From contig RJMB01000010.1 in assembly GCA_003725585.1 (NCBI GenBank), positions 1 to 64,000 on the forward strand: a stretch of 64,000 nt of DNA, read 5' to 3'. A program made the translations under genes and the position numbers. The stretch is from Halostreptopolyspora alba (GTDB taxonomy: Bacteria > Actinomycetota > Actinomycetes > Streptosporangiales > Streptosporangiaceae). The notes beneath the pieces were generated by a model. The model did not search any database. It was not told the origin of the DNA and saw only the letters and a list, made by a program, of their open reading frames with translations. This document shows positions 26,183 through 35,680 of this stretch, piece after piece (the first letter of the stretch is position 1; the number at the start of each line of letters is the position of its first letter).

Positions 26183-27910
26183 TCATCGCCCGCCGGTGGC
26201 CCATGCGCGGATCTTCGTGATCCGTTGCCGGATCTCCTCGGCCGACGCCTGCGCGATGGGCGGGCCGCCGCAGGCGCGGCGCAGCTCGGTGTGGATCACA
26301 CCGTGTGGCTTGCCCGTGCGGTGATGCCAGGCGCCGACCAGACTGTTGAGCTCCTTGCGGAGCTCGGCCAGCACCTCGTGTGTGGGCGCTTCCCGCTCGG
26401 CTCCGCCGTCCCGGGGTGTCTTGCGCTCGTTGGCCTGCTGTTCGGCCTTGCGCTTGCGCAGGAGCTTCGATACCTGCTCGGGTTCCAGCAGTCCGGGAAG
26501 CCCGAGAAAGTCCTCCTCCTCGGGTGACCCCGGCGCGCCCCCACCGCCGAACTCGGAGCCGTCGTAAAGGGCCCGGTCGAACTCCGCTGACGCCTCCATC
26601 GTCTCGAAGGGGAGCTCCTCGCCGGCGTCGGGTGTGTCGCGCTTCTTGCGCGCCTCGTCGACCAGGTCCTTCTCCGGGTCGAAGTCGTCATCCCGTGGTG
26701 GCCGGTCGAGCACGTGGTCGCGCTCGCGCTCCATCTCGCCGGCGTACTCCAGCAGGGTCGGCACCGACGGCAGGAACACCGAGGCGACCTCGCCGCGCTG
26801 CCGCATACGCACGAAGCGCCCCACGACCTGGGCGAAGAACAGGGCGGTGCTGGTCGAGGTGGCATAGACCCCCACCATCAGCCGGGGTACGTCCACTCCC
26901 TCGGAGACCATGCGTACCGCCACCATCCACCGGTCGTCGCTCTCGGCGAACCGTTTGATCTTCGTGCTGGCCGTGGGGTCGTCGGACAGGACGACGGTCG
27001 CCGAGCGTCCGGTGATCCCGCGCAGGATCCGCGCGTAGGCGCGGGCGTGCTCGTGGTCGGTGGCGACCACGAGGCCGCCGGCGTCGGGGGTGGAGTTGCG
27101 GACCTCGGTGAGCCTGCGGTCGGCGGCCTGCAACACTCGCGAGATCCAGTCGCCCTTCGGGTCGAGCGCGGCCTTCCACGCCTGGGCCAGCGCGTCCTGG
27201 GTGAGTGGCTCGCCCAGCCGCGCGGCCAGCTCGTCGCCGGTCTTGGTGCGCCAGCGCATCTCACCCGAGTAGGCCATGAAGATGACCGGGCGCACGACCC
27301 CGTCGGCCAGGGCGGGCGCGTACCCGTAGTTGTAGTCCCACGAGCACCGGCGTACCCCGGTGGGGTCTTGCACGTAGTCGACGAACGGGATCGGGTTGAC
27401 GTCGGTGCGGAACGGGGTGCCCGTCAGCGAGAGCCGGCGGGCGGCCGGCTCGAACGCCTCCCGAACTGCGTCCCCCCAGGAGAGCGCGTCACCGGCGTGG
27501 TGCACCTCGTCGAACACCACCAGGGTGCGCCGGTCCTCGGTGCGGTTGCGGTGCAGCATCGGGTGCGCGGCGACCTGGGCGTAGGTGACGGCGGCGCCGG
27601 CGTACTGCCGACCGAGAGCGCCCTGGCCGTTCTTGAAGTCGGGGTCGATCGCGATCCCGAACTCGCCCGCGGCCTCGGCCCACTGTTTCTTCAGGTGCTC
27701 GGTCGGGCAGACGATGGTGATCGCCCGCACCTTGTGCCGCGCGAGAAGCTCACTCGCCAGCGTCAGCGCGAACGTGGTCTTGCCCGCTCCCGGCGTGGCG
27801 ACCGCGAGGAAGTCCCGCGGGTCGCGCCGGAAGTACTCCTCGAATGCCTCGCGCTGCCATTGGCGCAGGCCACTCAGCCGTTCCTCCGTGCTGCTCGCGA
27901 GAAGCGTCAT
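26183..27910 (-). CDS. DEAD/DEAH-box superfamily 2 helicase
   Basis: Helicase of 575 residues. Walker A is ATPGAGKTTF with Lys44; motif II is DEVHH near residue 146; LSLTGTPFRTD is motif III and the VSEGVDVPRL / QVVGRFVRMR blocks are motifs V and VI of the second RecA domain. The C-terminal ~200 residues are charged and less conserved. The family is common in actinobacteria and usually annotated as an ATP-dependent helicase without known substrate; the type III restriction-enzyme-like organisation (ResIII) is suggestive of DNA work. No methylase or other restriction partner lies next to it. ATG start; AGGGGAATCGAGG precedes it. Confidence 0.88.
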   Translation of the reverse strand: MTLLASSTEERLSGLRQWQREAFEEYFRRDPRDFLAVATPGAGKTTFALTLASELLARHKVRAITIVCPTEHLKKQWAEAAGEFGIAIDPDFKNGQGALGRQYAGAAVTYAQVAAHPMLHRNRTEDRRTLVVFDEVHHAGDALSWGDAVREAFEPAARRLSLTGTPFRTDVNPIPFVDYVQDPTGVRRCSWDYNYGYAPALADGVVRPVIFMAYSGEMRWRTKTGDELAARLGEPLTQDALAQAWKAALDPKGDWISRVLQAADRRLTEVRNSTPDAGGLVVATDHEHARAYARILRGITGRSATVVLSDDPTASTKIKRFAESDDRWMVAVRMVSEGVDVPRLMVGVYATSTSTALFFAQVVGRFVRMRQRGEVASVFLPSVPTLLEYAGEMERERDHVLDRPPRDDDFDPEKDLVDEARKKRDTPDAGEELPFETMEASAEFDRALYDGSEFGGGGAPGSPEEEDFLGLPGLLEPEQVSKLLRKRKAEQQANERKTPRDGGAEREAPTHEVLAELRKELNSLVGAWHHRTGKPHGVIHTELRRACGGPPIAQASAEEIRQRITKIRAWATGGR

Positions 27911-28018
27911 GCCTCGATTCCCCTGGTACTCACCCGGATGAGGGTATCGGGCCGCCGAGGCCGGGCGCAGGTGGCGCGGCGGTGGCGATCGTCATGCCCC
28001 GGCGTCGCGCCGCCGCGC

Positions 28019-28363
28019 TCACGAGTCGTTGTCGCCAACCGGGACGTCCACGCCGACGATGCCCTCCTCGTCGGACGGCGCCTCGTTCCCGTTCTCGCCG
28101 GATCCCTCGCTCGTCTCGGTTCCGCCGCCATCGCCGTTCTCGCCCCCGCCGGCGTCGTCGGCGTCCTGCTGGGGCTGCCCGGCGTCGCCGCCGTTCCGCG
28201 GCTCATCGACCTCCACGGCGCTGTCCCGGAACGGCATGTGGGGAGCGATCTCGGGGAACGCGACGTACCAGAGCAGCGCCGCGGCGCCAGCCACCAGCCC
28301 GAACGAGAGCATGAGCTTCACGAACCACGGGCCGGGCAGGACGCGCCAGATCAGACCGTACAT
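28019..28363 (-). CDS. Small single-span membrane protein with acidic tail
   Basis: 114 residues: a short N-terminal stretch (MYGLIWRVLPGPWF), one membrane segment at about 15-36, and a long Gly/Glu/Asp/Asn-rich tail that is probably disordered. I do not recognise a functional family. It starts 7 nt after the sortase stop, so it is translated with the sortase; similar short proteins sit beside class E sortases in other actinobacteria as far as I recall. It could be a partner, anchor or substrate-presenting factor of the sortase, but it has no sorting motif itself. Confidence 0.75.
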   Translation of the reverse strand: MYGLIWRVLPGPWFVKLMLSFGLVAGAAALLWYVAFPEIAPHMPFRDSAVEVDEPRNGGDAGQPQQDADDAGGGENGDGGGTETSEGSGENGNEAPSDEEGIVGVDVPVGDNDS

Positions 28364-28370
28364 CGGTGGC

Positions 28371-29147
28371 TCACCCCTCCTCGCTGTCGGCGGGCGCCAT
28401 GTCGGCTATGTTCTCGGGCATGCCGTCATCCTTGGGCTGGCTCTCGCTCATCTCCGCGTGCACGATGAACCGTTGCACGTTCTGCAGTTTGGGGTGGCAG
28501 GTCGTGAGCGTCAGCAGTGCCCGTTCGGGATCGTCGTTGTTCTCGGGGTCGAACGGGTCCGGGTCGACCACCTCGACCTGGTCCGGGGTGATCACCTCGG
28601 TCTCGATGACCTCGTAGGTGTAGAAGTTGTTGGCGTCCTCGAGGACGATCTCGTCCCCGTCGGAGAGCTGGTCGAGATCCCAGAAGATCCCCGGGGTCCG
28701 GTGCCCGGCCACAGCGTAGTTGCCGTCCTCGCCCGCGTTGGCGCTGCCCGGGTAGTGGCCGGGGCTGTATCTGATGTCCTCCTGGCTGACGCCGTTGACG
28801 ACGATCCAGTTCAGGTCGATCTCGGGGATGTACATTCGGCTGTTCGCCGTACCGGAGAGCGGCTCCGACTCGTGCTCCTCATCGGATTCCTGCCGGTCCC
28901 ACTGCTCCTCGAGTCTCTGCGCCAGCTCGTCCTGCTCGCGGTTGGTCTCCCCCTGCCCGCCGTAGACCTCGTAGAGCGCGTAGAACAGCATGAGAATCCC
29001 GGCGGTGAAGAGCAGCTCACCGAAGACGCGGATGGTGCCGCGGACGACGTCGCCAGTGGTGAGCGAGCGCCGGGTGGGCTTGCGGCGGCGACCGCGCCCC
29101 CTGCGCCGGGATGCGGGGGCATCGGGGCGTTCGGTTGTGGAGTCCAT
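28371..29147 (-). CDS. Class E sortase
   Basis: Membrane-anchored transpeptidase, 258 residues, that cleaves LAXTG-like sorting signals and joins secreted proteins to peptidoglycan or pilins. A basic cytoplasmic N-terminus is followed by one membrane segment (about 41-60) and a variable acidic linker. The catalytic residues are His149 (AVAGHRTPG), Cys217 (TLTTCHP) and Arg226. The start at 29147 has AGGTAGG upstream. It forms a two-gene unit with the small membrane protein downstream. No protein with a recognisable LAXTG/LPXTG signal is encoded in this window, so its substrates lie elsewhere. Confidence 0.93.
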   Translation of the reverse strand: MDSTTERPDAPASRRRGRGRRRKPTRRSLTTGDVVRGTIRVFGELLFTAGILMLFYALYEVYGGQGETNREQDELAQRLEEQWDRQESDEEHESEPLSGTANSRMYIPEIDLNWIVVNGVSQEDIRYSPGHYPGSANAGEDGNYAVAGHRTPGIFWDLDQLSDGDEIVLEDANNFYTYEVIETEVITPDQVEVVDPDPFDPENNDDPERALLTLTTCHPKLQNVQRFIVHAEMSESQPKDDGMPENIADMAPADSEEG

Positions 29148-29418
29148 CTGACCTACCTGTCGATGGCCCTCAGGGCAAGACACGCACGCCACGACGACAC
29201 TCGGGGGGAGAGAGGGTCCCGGGCGCCGGCGCGTCGGAGCGCGGGACCCGATGAGTGCCGCGCGTCCGCGACGTGGCTCTTGGCTGGTGGGCCGAATGCC
29301 AAAGAATTCAGCGATCCGTTCCACCGGAGCGTACCGCCCCCAATGCGCCACGGACACCCGAAGAGGCCGGCAGTGCCCGGCCTCGGGACGCGCGAACGGC
29401 GGTGGCCAGGAGTGACGT

Positions 29419-29709
29419 CTACTTCGTCATCTCCGCGTAGATGTCCTTGCACTCCGGGCACACCGGGTACCTCTTGGGATCGCGGTTGGGCACCCACACC
29501 TTGCCGCACAGCGCGATCACCGGGCTGCCGGTGACGGCGCTCTCGGTGATCTTCTCCTTCTGCACGTAATGGGCGAACCGCTCGCGATCACCATCGTCGT
29601 AACTGGTGTCCGGCCGGGCGTCGGTATCCGGACGCACCTTGGTTCCGGTACCGGCATCCGTGTCTGTGTCCGTGTCCGTGTCCACGACCCGGTTCAAGTC
29701 CATCGACAT
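29419..29709 (-). CDS. DUF3039 zinc-ribbon-like protein
   Basis: 96 residues. The C-terminal half has a conserved Cys pattern (ALCGKVWVPNRDP and PVCPECKDIY) that probably binds zinc, as in the DUF3039 family, an actinobacterial family of unknown function. The N-terminal part is a low-complexity Asp/Thr-rich region encoded by a short tandem repeat (29660-29683). The first ATG at 29709 has GAGG at suitable spacing; a second ATG two codons later is possible. Neighbours are the sortase unit and yqgE. Confidence 0.85.
   Translation of the reverse strand: MSMDLNRVVDTDTDTDTDAGTGTKVRPDTDARPDTSYDDGDRERFAHYVQKEKITESAVTGSPVIALCGKVWVPNRDPKRYPVCPECKDIYAEMTK
29660..29683. repeat. Four 6-bp tandem repeats inside the DUF3039 gene
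   Basis: Unit GTGTCC (one copy GTGTCT), encoding alternating Asp-Thr. Because the unit is 6 bp, gain or loss of copies would keep the reading frame and only change the length of the disordered N-terminus. Confidence 0.7.
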
Positions 29710-29762
29710 CGTGACCTCACTCCTCCTACGTCTCATCCCACGGTATCCGGGGCACGCCAGCC

Positions 29763-30347
29763 TCAGTTCAGTCTCGGGTCGTCGGGAAAGGTCGATACCA
29801 AGGCGAGATCTCCCCCCTGACGCCGGAGCACACTCGACCACAGGGACTCCGGATGGGCCGCGAAGACGTCGGCGTCGGTGGCCGGGAGGACATACCACGC
29901 GCCCTCGTCGATCTCCCCACGCAGCTGCTCCCTGCCCCAACCCGCGTACCCCGCGAACACCCGCAGCGAGCCGAGCGCGCCACCCAGCACCTCGGGCGGG
30001 GTGTCCAGGTCGACCACCCCGAGGCGGGAGACCCGGGAGGCATCTCCCAGCCCCTCCAGTGGCCGCCACCCCAGCGGGGCGTCGTCGCCCTCGGGCACGC
30101 CCAGCGCCAGACCGGACTCGGCGCCCACGGGCCCGCCGGAGAACATCACGGCGGGGTCGCTGGCGTAACCGCCCCAGCCGGAGAGCACGTCGCTGACCGC
30201 TGTCTCGGACGGCCTGTTCACGATCACACCGATCGTGCCCTCGTCGGTGTCGTCGTCGAGCACCAGGACAACCGCCCGCCGGAAGTTCGGGTCCTCCAGC
30301 AGGGGGGTCGCCACCAGCAGGAGCCCGGTGAGGAGTGGCTGGTCCAT
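29763..30347 (-). CDS. yqgE: YqgE/AlgH family protein
   Basis: 194-residue member of the UPF0301/AlgH family, widespread and still of unclear biochemical function. Recognised by the N-terminal LTGLLLVATPLLEDPNFRRA, then GVIVNRPSE, MFSGGPVG and FAGYAGWGREQL motifs. The start at 30347 is supported by a very strong GGGAGGGGG ribosome site; the frame is open 12 nt further. No membrane segments are predicted. It stands alone between the DUF3039 gene and the malic enzyme gene. Confidence 0.92.
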   Translation of the reverse strand: MDQPLLTGLLLVATPLLEDPNFRRAVVLVLDDDTDEGTIGVIVNRPSETAVSDVLSGWGGYASDPAVMFSGGPVGAESGLALGVPEGDDAPLGWRPLEGLGDASRVSRLGVVDLDTPPEVLGGALGSLRVFAGYAGWGREQLRGEIDEGAWYVLPATDADVFAAHPESLWSSVLRRQGGDLALVSTFPDDPRLN

Positions 30348-30450
30348 GCCCCCTCCCAATACCCGTGGTCCGTGCGGTTACAACAGTGCGACATGTCGGG
30401 GCGACGTTACTGCGGGGACGCGGCACGGCTCCACAGCACGCGCCGAAACC

Positions 30451-31866
30451 CTACCGCGCCACGCCGCCGCGGCCACCCTGTTCCCGCACCACGACGTCAC
30501 GCACGGCCGAGGCCACCCGCTGCGACAGGTCGGTGTGGAACACGCTTGGGATGATGTAGTGCGGACCGATCTCGTCGGCGGTGACGACGTCGGCGAGCGC
30601 GTCGGCGGCGGCCACCATCATGTCGGAGTCGACCTTGTGGCTCTGCGCGTCGAGCAGGCCGCGGAAGAAGCCGGGGAACACCAGGACGTTGTTGATCTGG
30701 TTCGGGTAGTCACTGCGCCCGGTGGCCACCACCGACGCGTGCAGGTGGGCGACCTCGGGGTCGACCTCGGGATCGGGGTTGGCCAGCGCGAAGATGATGG
30801 CTCCCTCGTTCATCTCGGCGATGTCCTCACCGCCGAGGACGTTCGGCGCCGAGACCCCGATGAAGACGTCGGCGCCCGACACCGCCTCCTTGAGGTCGCC
30901 GCTGTAGCCGGCCGGGTTGGTGTTGCTGGCGATCCAGCCGAGGTTGCTGTCCAGATCCTCGCGCCCCTCGTGGATGGCGCCGTGGATGTCGCAGACGATG
31001 ACGTCCTTGGCCCCGGCGTGCATCAGCAGCTTCAGGATCGCGGTACCCGCCGCGCCCGCCCCGGACATGGCGATACGGACCTCGCCCAGCCTCTTCTCGA
31101 CCACGCGCAGGGCGTTCTTCAGCGCCGCGAGCACGACGATCGCGGTCCCGTGCTGGTCGTCGTGGAACACCGGTATGTCCAGTAGCTCGCGCAGCCGTTC
31201 CTCCACCTCGAAGCAGCGCGGGGCGGAGATGTCCTCGAGGTTGATCCCGCCGAACCCCGGCGAGAGCACCTGGACCGTGCGCACGATCTCGGCCACGTCC
31301 TGGGTGTCCAGCGAGATGGGCCAGGCGTCGATGTCGGCGAAGCGTTTGAAGAGCGCCGCCTTGCCCTCCATCACCGGCATCGCGGCCTCGGGGCCGACGT
31401 TGCCCAGGCCCAGCACCGCGGAACCGTCGGTGACCACGGCGACACTGTTGCGCTTGATGGTGAGCCGACGCGCGTCCTCCGGGTTCGCCGCGACGGCCTG
31501 GGCCACGCGCGCGACGCCCGGCGTGTAGGCCATGGACAGCTCGTCCCGGTTGCGCAGCGGCACCTTCGAGGCCATCTCGATCTTGCCGCCGAGGTGCATC
31601 AGGAAGGTGCGGTCACTGACCTTGTGCACGACGACACCCTCGAGCGCTCCCAGGGCGTCGACGATGGCCTGCGCGTGGTCGGTGTCGCGGGCGGCGCACG
31701 TGACGTCGATCCGGATCCGCTCGTGCCCGGCGGCGGCCACGTCGAGCGCGGTGATCACGCCGCCCACGTGCTCGACGGCGTTGGTAAGGCTGCCGACCGC
31801 GGTGCCGTGCCCGTCCAGTTCCAGACGAACCGTTATGGAATAGGACACGCTCGGAAGGGTGGCCAC
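30451..31866 (-). CDS. NAD-dependent malic enzyme with N-terminal ACT domain
   Basis: Oxidative decarboxylation of malate to pyruvate, linking the citric-acid cycle to pyruvate and supplying reducing power. The 471-residue protein starts with an ACT-type regulatory domain (about 1-75) that may sense an amino acid. The malic enzyme core follows: [43 protein letters not shown], and a Rossmann loop [14 protein letters not shown] start with GGAG at 6-8 nt. Cofactor specificity (NAD versus NADP) cannot be read with certainty. The 197-bp upstream gap separates it from the cytidylate-kinase-like gene. Confidence 0.92.
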   Translation of the reverse strand: MATLPSVSYSITVRLELDGHGTAVGSLTNAVEHVGGVITALDVAAAGHERIRIDVTCAARDTDHAQAIVDALGALEGVVVHKVSDRTFLMHLGGKIEMASKVPLRNRDELSMAYTPGVARVAQAVAANPEDARRLTIKRNSVAVVTDGSAVLGLGNVGPEAAMPVMEGKAALFKRFADIDAWPISLDTQDVAEIVRTVQVLSPGFGGINLEDISAPRCFEVEERLRELLDIPVFHDDQHGTAIVVLAALKNALRVVEKRLGEVRIAMSGAGAAGTAILKLLMHAGAKDVIVCDIHGAIHEGREDLDSNLGWIASNTNPAGYSGDLKEAVSGADVFIGVSAPNVLGGEDIAEMNEGAIIFALANPDPEVDPEVAHLHASVVATGRSDYPNQINNVLVFPGFFRGLLDAQSHKVDSDMMVAAADALADVVTADEIGPHYIIPSVFHTDLSQRVASAVRDVVVREQGGRGGVAR

Positions 31867-32063
31867 GTGAAGCTCCTCAGCTCGACGGATGTTCCGCGCT
31901 CACGCGCGCTTTCAATAGTGCCACCGCTCCGGAACGACCAGCGCGACCGGCCTGGTCCGGGCTCTCACGGAGGGGCCAGCTGCCCACCGGCGACGCGTGG
32001 TGGGGCCGGGGAGCGGGAGTCCCATCGTGGCGCTTATTTCCGCAGCGTCAAGTATGCGGTTTC

Positions 32064-32762
32064 TTACCCCTCGCCCGCGCGCTCCCTGGCGAGCCGCTCG
32101 ATCAGGTCGACACACGTGGTCAGCCCGAGCACGGTGGGGTCGAGAACCACGTGGTAGTGGTGCGGGTCGTCCGGGTTCACGCGGTAGAACCGCCGCACGT
32201 AGGCGGTGCGCGCCCGGTCGTTGTCGTCGAGCTCACGCATGGTCGGCGGGCGCCATGCGGTGTCGGGGCCGTCCCGAGCGTCGGCCGCGTCCGAACGGCC
32301 CGCCGTGTCCACGGTGGCCGCGTGGGTGATGCGGCGCTCCCTCGGCCCGTCGAGACGCACGTGCAGCGCGTGCCCGTGGTCGGCGAGCACGATCGCCGCG
32401 GCGCGCCCCAGGATGACGCCCCCCATCGAGGCGACCTTGGTGATCACACGCTCGGTGTGCTCGACGAACTCCTCGTCGAAGAGCAGCCGCCCCTCAGAGT
32501 CGGTCGCGCCGATGAAGGTGGGGTCGACGCTGCCCAGCGTGACGCTGGGCAGCCGGGCGGCACTGGCCAGCAGCCGACCGAACCCCGTGGGGGCTCGGTC
32601 GTCGTGCTCCAGGACGTCCTCGAGCCTGCACCCGATCTCCCTGGCGACCTCGCTGGGAATCGCCCGGTCGAGGAACGGGACGTCCAGCCGCTCGGCCACT
32701 GAGCGCCCTATGGCGCTCCCGCCGGCCCCGTAGGTCGCGGAGATCGTCACCACGTAGGTCAT
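32064..32762 (-). CDS. Cytidylate kinase-like family protein
   Basis: 232 residues; N-terminal MTYVVTISATYGAGGSAIGR is the modified P-loop of the cytidylate kinase-like (AAK6/PF13189) family. An LGRAAAIVLADHGHALHVRL segment matches the family's LID-side strand. These proteins are predicted nucleoside-monophosphate kinases, but it is not the essential CMP kinase (that has a different layout and genomic position), so substrate is uncertain. Start at 32762, with GGTGG about 8 nt upstream. Confidence 0.82.
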   Translation of the reverse strand: MTYVVTISATYGAGGSAIGRSVAERLDVPFLDRAIPSEVAREIGCRLEDVLEHDDRAPTGFGRLLASAARLPSVTLGSVDPTFIGATDSEGRLLFDEEFVEHTERVITKVASMGGVILGRAAAIVLADHGHALHVRLDGPRERRITHAATVDTAGRSDAADARDGPDTAWRPPTMRELDDNDRARTAYVRRFYRVNPDDPHHYHVVLDPTVLGLTTCVDLIERLARERAGEG

Positions 32763-32896
32763 GCGGGTACCACCGATTCGTGCCACACGTAACACTGTTG
32801 TGTGGTCCGGGGTTTACCCGTTCACCCCGAATCCCAGTGGGTTCCCGAGCGGCGATCCGGCCACGCGCGGGTGTCGAGGCCGGTATCGCCCGCCCT

Positions 32897-33862
32897 CTAG
32901 AACAGCGCCGAAGTCAGGCCACGTCGCGCCTTGGCCACCCGGGGGTCGCCCGAGGGAAGCACCTCGAACAGCGCCAGCAGGTGCTCACGCGCCCGGTCCC
33001 GGTCCTCGCCGCCGGTACGGCGCACGGTCGAGATCAACCGGTCGAAGGCGTCCTCGAACTTGCCGCCGTACATGTCGATGTCGGCGACCTTGATCTGGGC
33101 GTCGACGTCATCGGGGTGGTCGGCGGCGGCGCGCCGCGCGGAGTCGGCGTCGAGCTCACGTACCCGGCCGACGAGGCGGACCTGCGCCAGCTTCATGCGG
33201 GCGTTCTCGTTCTGCGGGTCGCTCTCGAGGGCCTTGGAGTAGACCTCCTCGGCGGCCGCGAAGTCGCCGCGCTGCAACGCCTCCTGCGCCTCGACGTCCA
33301 TCGGGTCGCCGGCCTGCTCCTGCTGCTCCTGGGTGTCCGCGGCCTCCTCGTCCGTGGCCCCGTCGGCGTCCGGTGGGCCCAGGCCGGTGTAGTTCTCCGG
33401 CAGCACGCCCTGCTGGCGGAGCCCCTCGAAGATCTGGGAGAGCCACTCGCGCAGCTGGTCCTGGGTGGCCGCGCCGGTGGGGCCGGGAACGACCTGGCCG
33501 CCGATGACCATGGCCACCATGGGGACGCTCGAGGCGCGCAGCGCCTGGGCGAGCTGCGGGCTGGCGTCGGTGTCGACCTTGGCGACGATCCACTGGCCGC
33601 CCGCCTGGGCGCAGAGTGTGTCGATGGCGGTCTCGACCTGCTTGGCCTGCTCGGACCAGGTGGCCAGGACCGCCAGGACGACGGGAACGTTCATGGAGCG
33701 CTCGAGAACCTCACTCTGGAAGTTCTGTTCGTCGACGTCGAGCGCGTACGGGTTGGCTTTGCCGGACGACTCCTCGGCCTGCCGCTTGGCCTCGCGTTCC
33801 AAGGCCGCCTTGCGAGCTCCGAGGTCGACCGCGCTCTGCGTGGAGAAGTCCGAAGGCTGCAT
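32897..33862 (-). CDS. Thioredoxin-fold/TPR co-chaperone (CnoX/YbbN-like)
   Basis: 321 residues: an N-terminal thioredoxin-fold domain (about 40-150) followed by an acidic linker and tetratricopeptide helices (about 185-321, EAQEALQRGDFAAAEEVYSK). The active-site position reads TWSEQAK, so there is no CXXC motif and the protein cannot act as a thiol-disulfide oxidoreductase; E. coli CnoX is likewise a holdase and chaperone partner. Role: probable protection of proteins under stress. ATG at 33862 with AGGA upstream. Gene name by similarity only. Confidence 0.85.
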   Translation of the reverse strand: MQPSDFSTQSAVDLGARKAALEREAKRQAEESSGKANPYALDVDEQNFQSEVLERSMNVPVVLAVLATWSEQAKQVETAIDTLCAQAGGQWIVAKVDTDASPQLAQALRASSVPMVAMVIGGQVVPGPTGAATQDQLREWLSQIFEGLRQQGVLPENYTGLGPPDADGATDEEAADTQEQQEQAGDPMDVEAQEALQRGDFAAAEEVYSKALESDPQNENARMKLAQVRLVGRVRELDADSARRAAADHPDDVDAQIKVADIDMYGGKFEDAFDRLISTVRRTGGEDRDRAREHLLALFEVLPSGDPRVAKARRGLTSALF

Positions 33863-33966
33863 GGTTCCATCCTGCCGCATCGCACACGGACACGGTCCAA
33901 GAAACCGGCGCGCGGCCGGGCCGGTCGGGCTCCGCGGCCCCGGCACACGACCGGTTCGGGTGGTCC

Positions 33967-35673
33967 CTAGAACCGGGGGTCCTCCACGTAGCCACCGAAC
34001 TCCCGCCCCATGGTCGCGCAGATCTCGCCGAGGGTGGCCTCGGCGCGGGCCGCGTCCAGGATCACCGGGATGAGGTTACCGCTGCTCTCCGGTGCGCGGG
34101 TGGCGGCCAGCAGGCGCTCCAGGGCGGCGTCGACCCTCGCCTGGTCGCGGCGGGCCCGGCGCTCGGCGAGCGCCGCCCGCTGCTCGCGCTCCACCTCGTG
34201 GCTGATCCGCAGGATCTCCAGCTCGCCGGAGACGGTACTGGTGTGGCGGTTCACGCCGACGATGCGTTTCTCGTCCTTCTCCAGCGCCCGCTGGTACTGG
34301 AAGGCGGACTCGGCGATCTCGGAGCTGAACCACCCGTTGTGGATGCCCGCGAGGATTCCCGAGGTCATCGGGCCGATGTCGTGTTCGGCCTCGGTGTCGG
34401 TACCGCCGCCCATGCGCAGGATCCTCTCGAAGATCCGCTCGGCCTCGGCCTCGATCTGGTCGGTCAGGGCCTCCAGGTACCACGAGCCACCGAGCGGGTC
34501 GGCGACATTGACCACCCCGGTCTCCTCCATGATCACCTGCTGGGTGCGCAGCGCGATCTCGGCGGACTGCTCCGTGGGAAGCGCGAGGGTCTCGTCGAGG
34601 GCGTTGGTGTGCAGCGAGTTGGTTCCGCCGAGCACCGCGGACAGCGCCTCGAGGGAGGTGCGGACCACGTTGTTGTAGGGCTGCTGTGCTGTGAGGGAGA
34701 CCCCGGCGGTCTGGGTGTGGAAACGCAGCCACTGCGCCCTCTGAGTGGTGGCGCCGTACCGGTCGCGCATCCAACGCGCCCAGATCCGGCGGGCCGCCCG
34801 GAACTTGGCGATCTCCTCGAAGAAGTCGAGGTGGGAGTCGAAGAAGAAGGACAACCCCGGGGCGAACCGGTCGATGTCGAGCCCGCGCGACAGGCCGAGC
34901 TCGACGTAGCCGAACCCGTCGGCGAGGGTGAAGGCGAGCTCCTGCGCGGCCGTCGCCCCCGCCTCGCGGATGTGGTACCCGGACACCGACAGCGGCTTGA
35001 ACGCCGGGATGTGCTCGGCGCAGTACTCCATGAGGTCGCCGATCAGGCGCAGGTGTGGTCTGGGCGGGTACAGCCACTCCTTCTGGGCGATGTACTCCTT
35101 GAAGATGTCGGTCTGCAGGGTGCCGTTGAGCCTGGTGATGTCCTGGCCCTGGCGCTCCGCGGCGGCGAGGTACATGCAGAACATGGGGATGGCCGGGCCG
35201 CTGATGGTCATCGAGGTGGTGGTCTCGCCCAGCGGGATGGAGTCGAACAGGACGTCCATGTCGGCCACCGAGTCGACCGCCACGCCGCAGTGTCCCACCT
35301 CGCCCAGGGCCTGGGAGTCGTCGGAGTCGTAGCCCATGAGGGTGGGCATGTCGAAGGCGACGGACAGCCCGCCACCACCGGACTCCAGGATCATGCGGTA
35401 GCGCTCGTTGGTCTGTCTCGCGTTGCCGAACCCCGCGAACTGGCGGATCGTCCAGGTTCGTCCACGATACCCCGTGGGGTACAGTCCGCGGGTGAAGGGG
35501 AACTCACCCGGCCAGCCGATGCGGTCGAACCCGGGCGGTTCGGCCCCCTCGGGGGGGCCGTAGACGGGCTCCACCCGCGCTCCGGAAAGGGTCGTGAAGT
35601 CGGCGTCCCGCTTGCGGGCGGCCTCGTACCGTGCCTGCCAACGGGCCCGGCCCGCCGCGATATCGTCACCCAT
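33967..35673 (-). CDS. icmA: Isobutyryl-CoA mutase large subunit (IcmA-like)
   Basis: Adenosylcobalamin-dependent acyl-CoA mutase of 568 residues, substrate-binding (TIM barrel) part only; the B12-binding small subunit must be made elsewhere. It interconverts isobutyryl- and butyryl-CoA. Two residues that separate mutase types read as in isobutyryl-CoA mutase: Phe79 (IRQFAGF, Tyr in methylmalonyl-CoA mutase) and Gln197 (YIAQKEW, Arg in methylmalonyl-CoA mutase). The rest matches the family (GGLSVAFDMPTLMG, SVSGYHIREAGATA, LTAQQPYNNVVRT). A MarR gene lies immediately upstream and a TAATAT -10 sits 7 nt before the ATG. Substrate assignment rests on two residues plus overall resemblance. Confidence 0.9.
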   Translation of the reverse strand: MGDDIAAGRARWQARYEAARKRDADFTTLSGARVEPVYGPPEGAEPPGFDRIGWPGEFPFTRGLYPTGYRGRTWTIRQFAGFGNARQTNERYRMILESGGGGLSVAFDMPTLMGYDSDDSQALGEVGHCGVAVDSVADMDVLFDSIPLGETTTSMTISGPAIPMFCMYLAAAERQGQDITRLNGTLQTDIFKEYIAQKEWLYPPRPHLRLIGDLMEYCAEHIPAFKPLSVSGYHIREAGATAAQELAFTLADGFGYVELGLSRGLDIDRFAPGLSFFFDSHLDFFEEIAKFRAARRIWARWMRDRYGATTQRAQWLRFHTQTAGVSLTAQQPYNNVVRTSLEALSAVLGGTNSLHTNALDETLALPTEQSAEIALRTQQVIMEETGVVNVADPLGGSWYLEALTDQIEAEAERIFERILRMGGGTDTEAEHDIGPMTSGILAGIHNGWFSSEIAESAFQYQRALEKDEKRIVGVNRHTSTVSGELEILRISHEVEREQRAALAERRARRDQARVDAALERLLAATRAPESSGNLIPVILDAARAEATLGEICATMGREFGGYVEDPRF

Positions 35674-35680
35674 GGTCCCG

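Noticed and set aside
26183..27910. Helicase considered as part of a defence or restriction system
   Set aside because: No methylase, nuclease or other defence gene is adjacent; neighbours are trpS and a sortase pair, and such helicases are common core genes in actinobacteria.
29660..29683. Tandem repeat considered as CRISPR or phase-variation switch
   Set aside because: Only four 6-bp units, in frame, inside a coding region; copy change would not shift the frame and there are no spacers.
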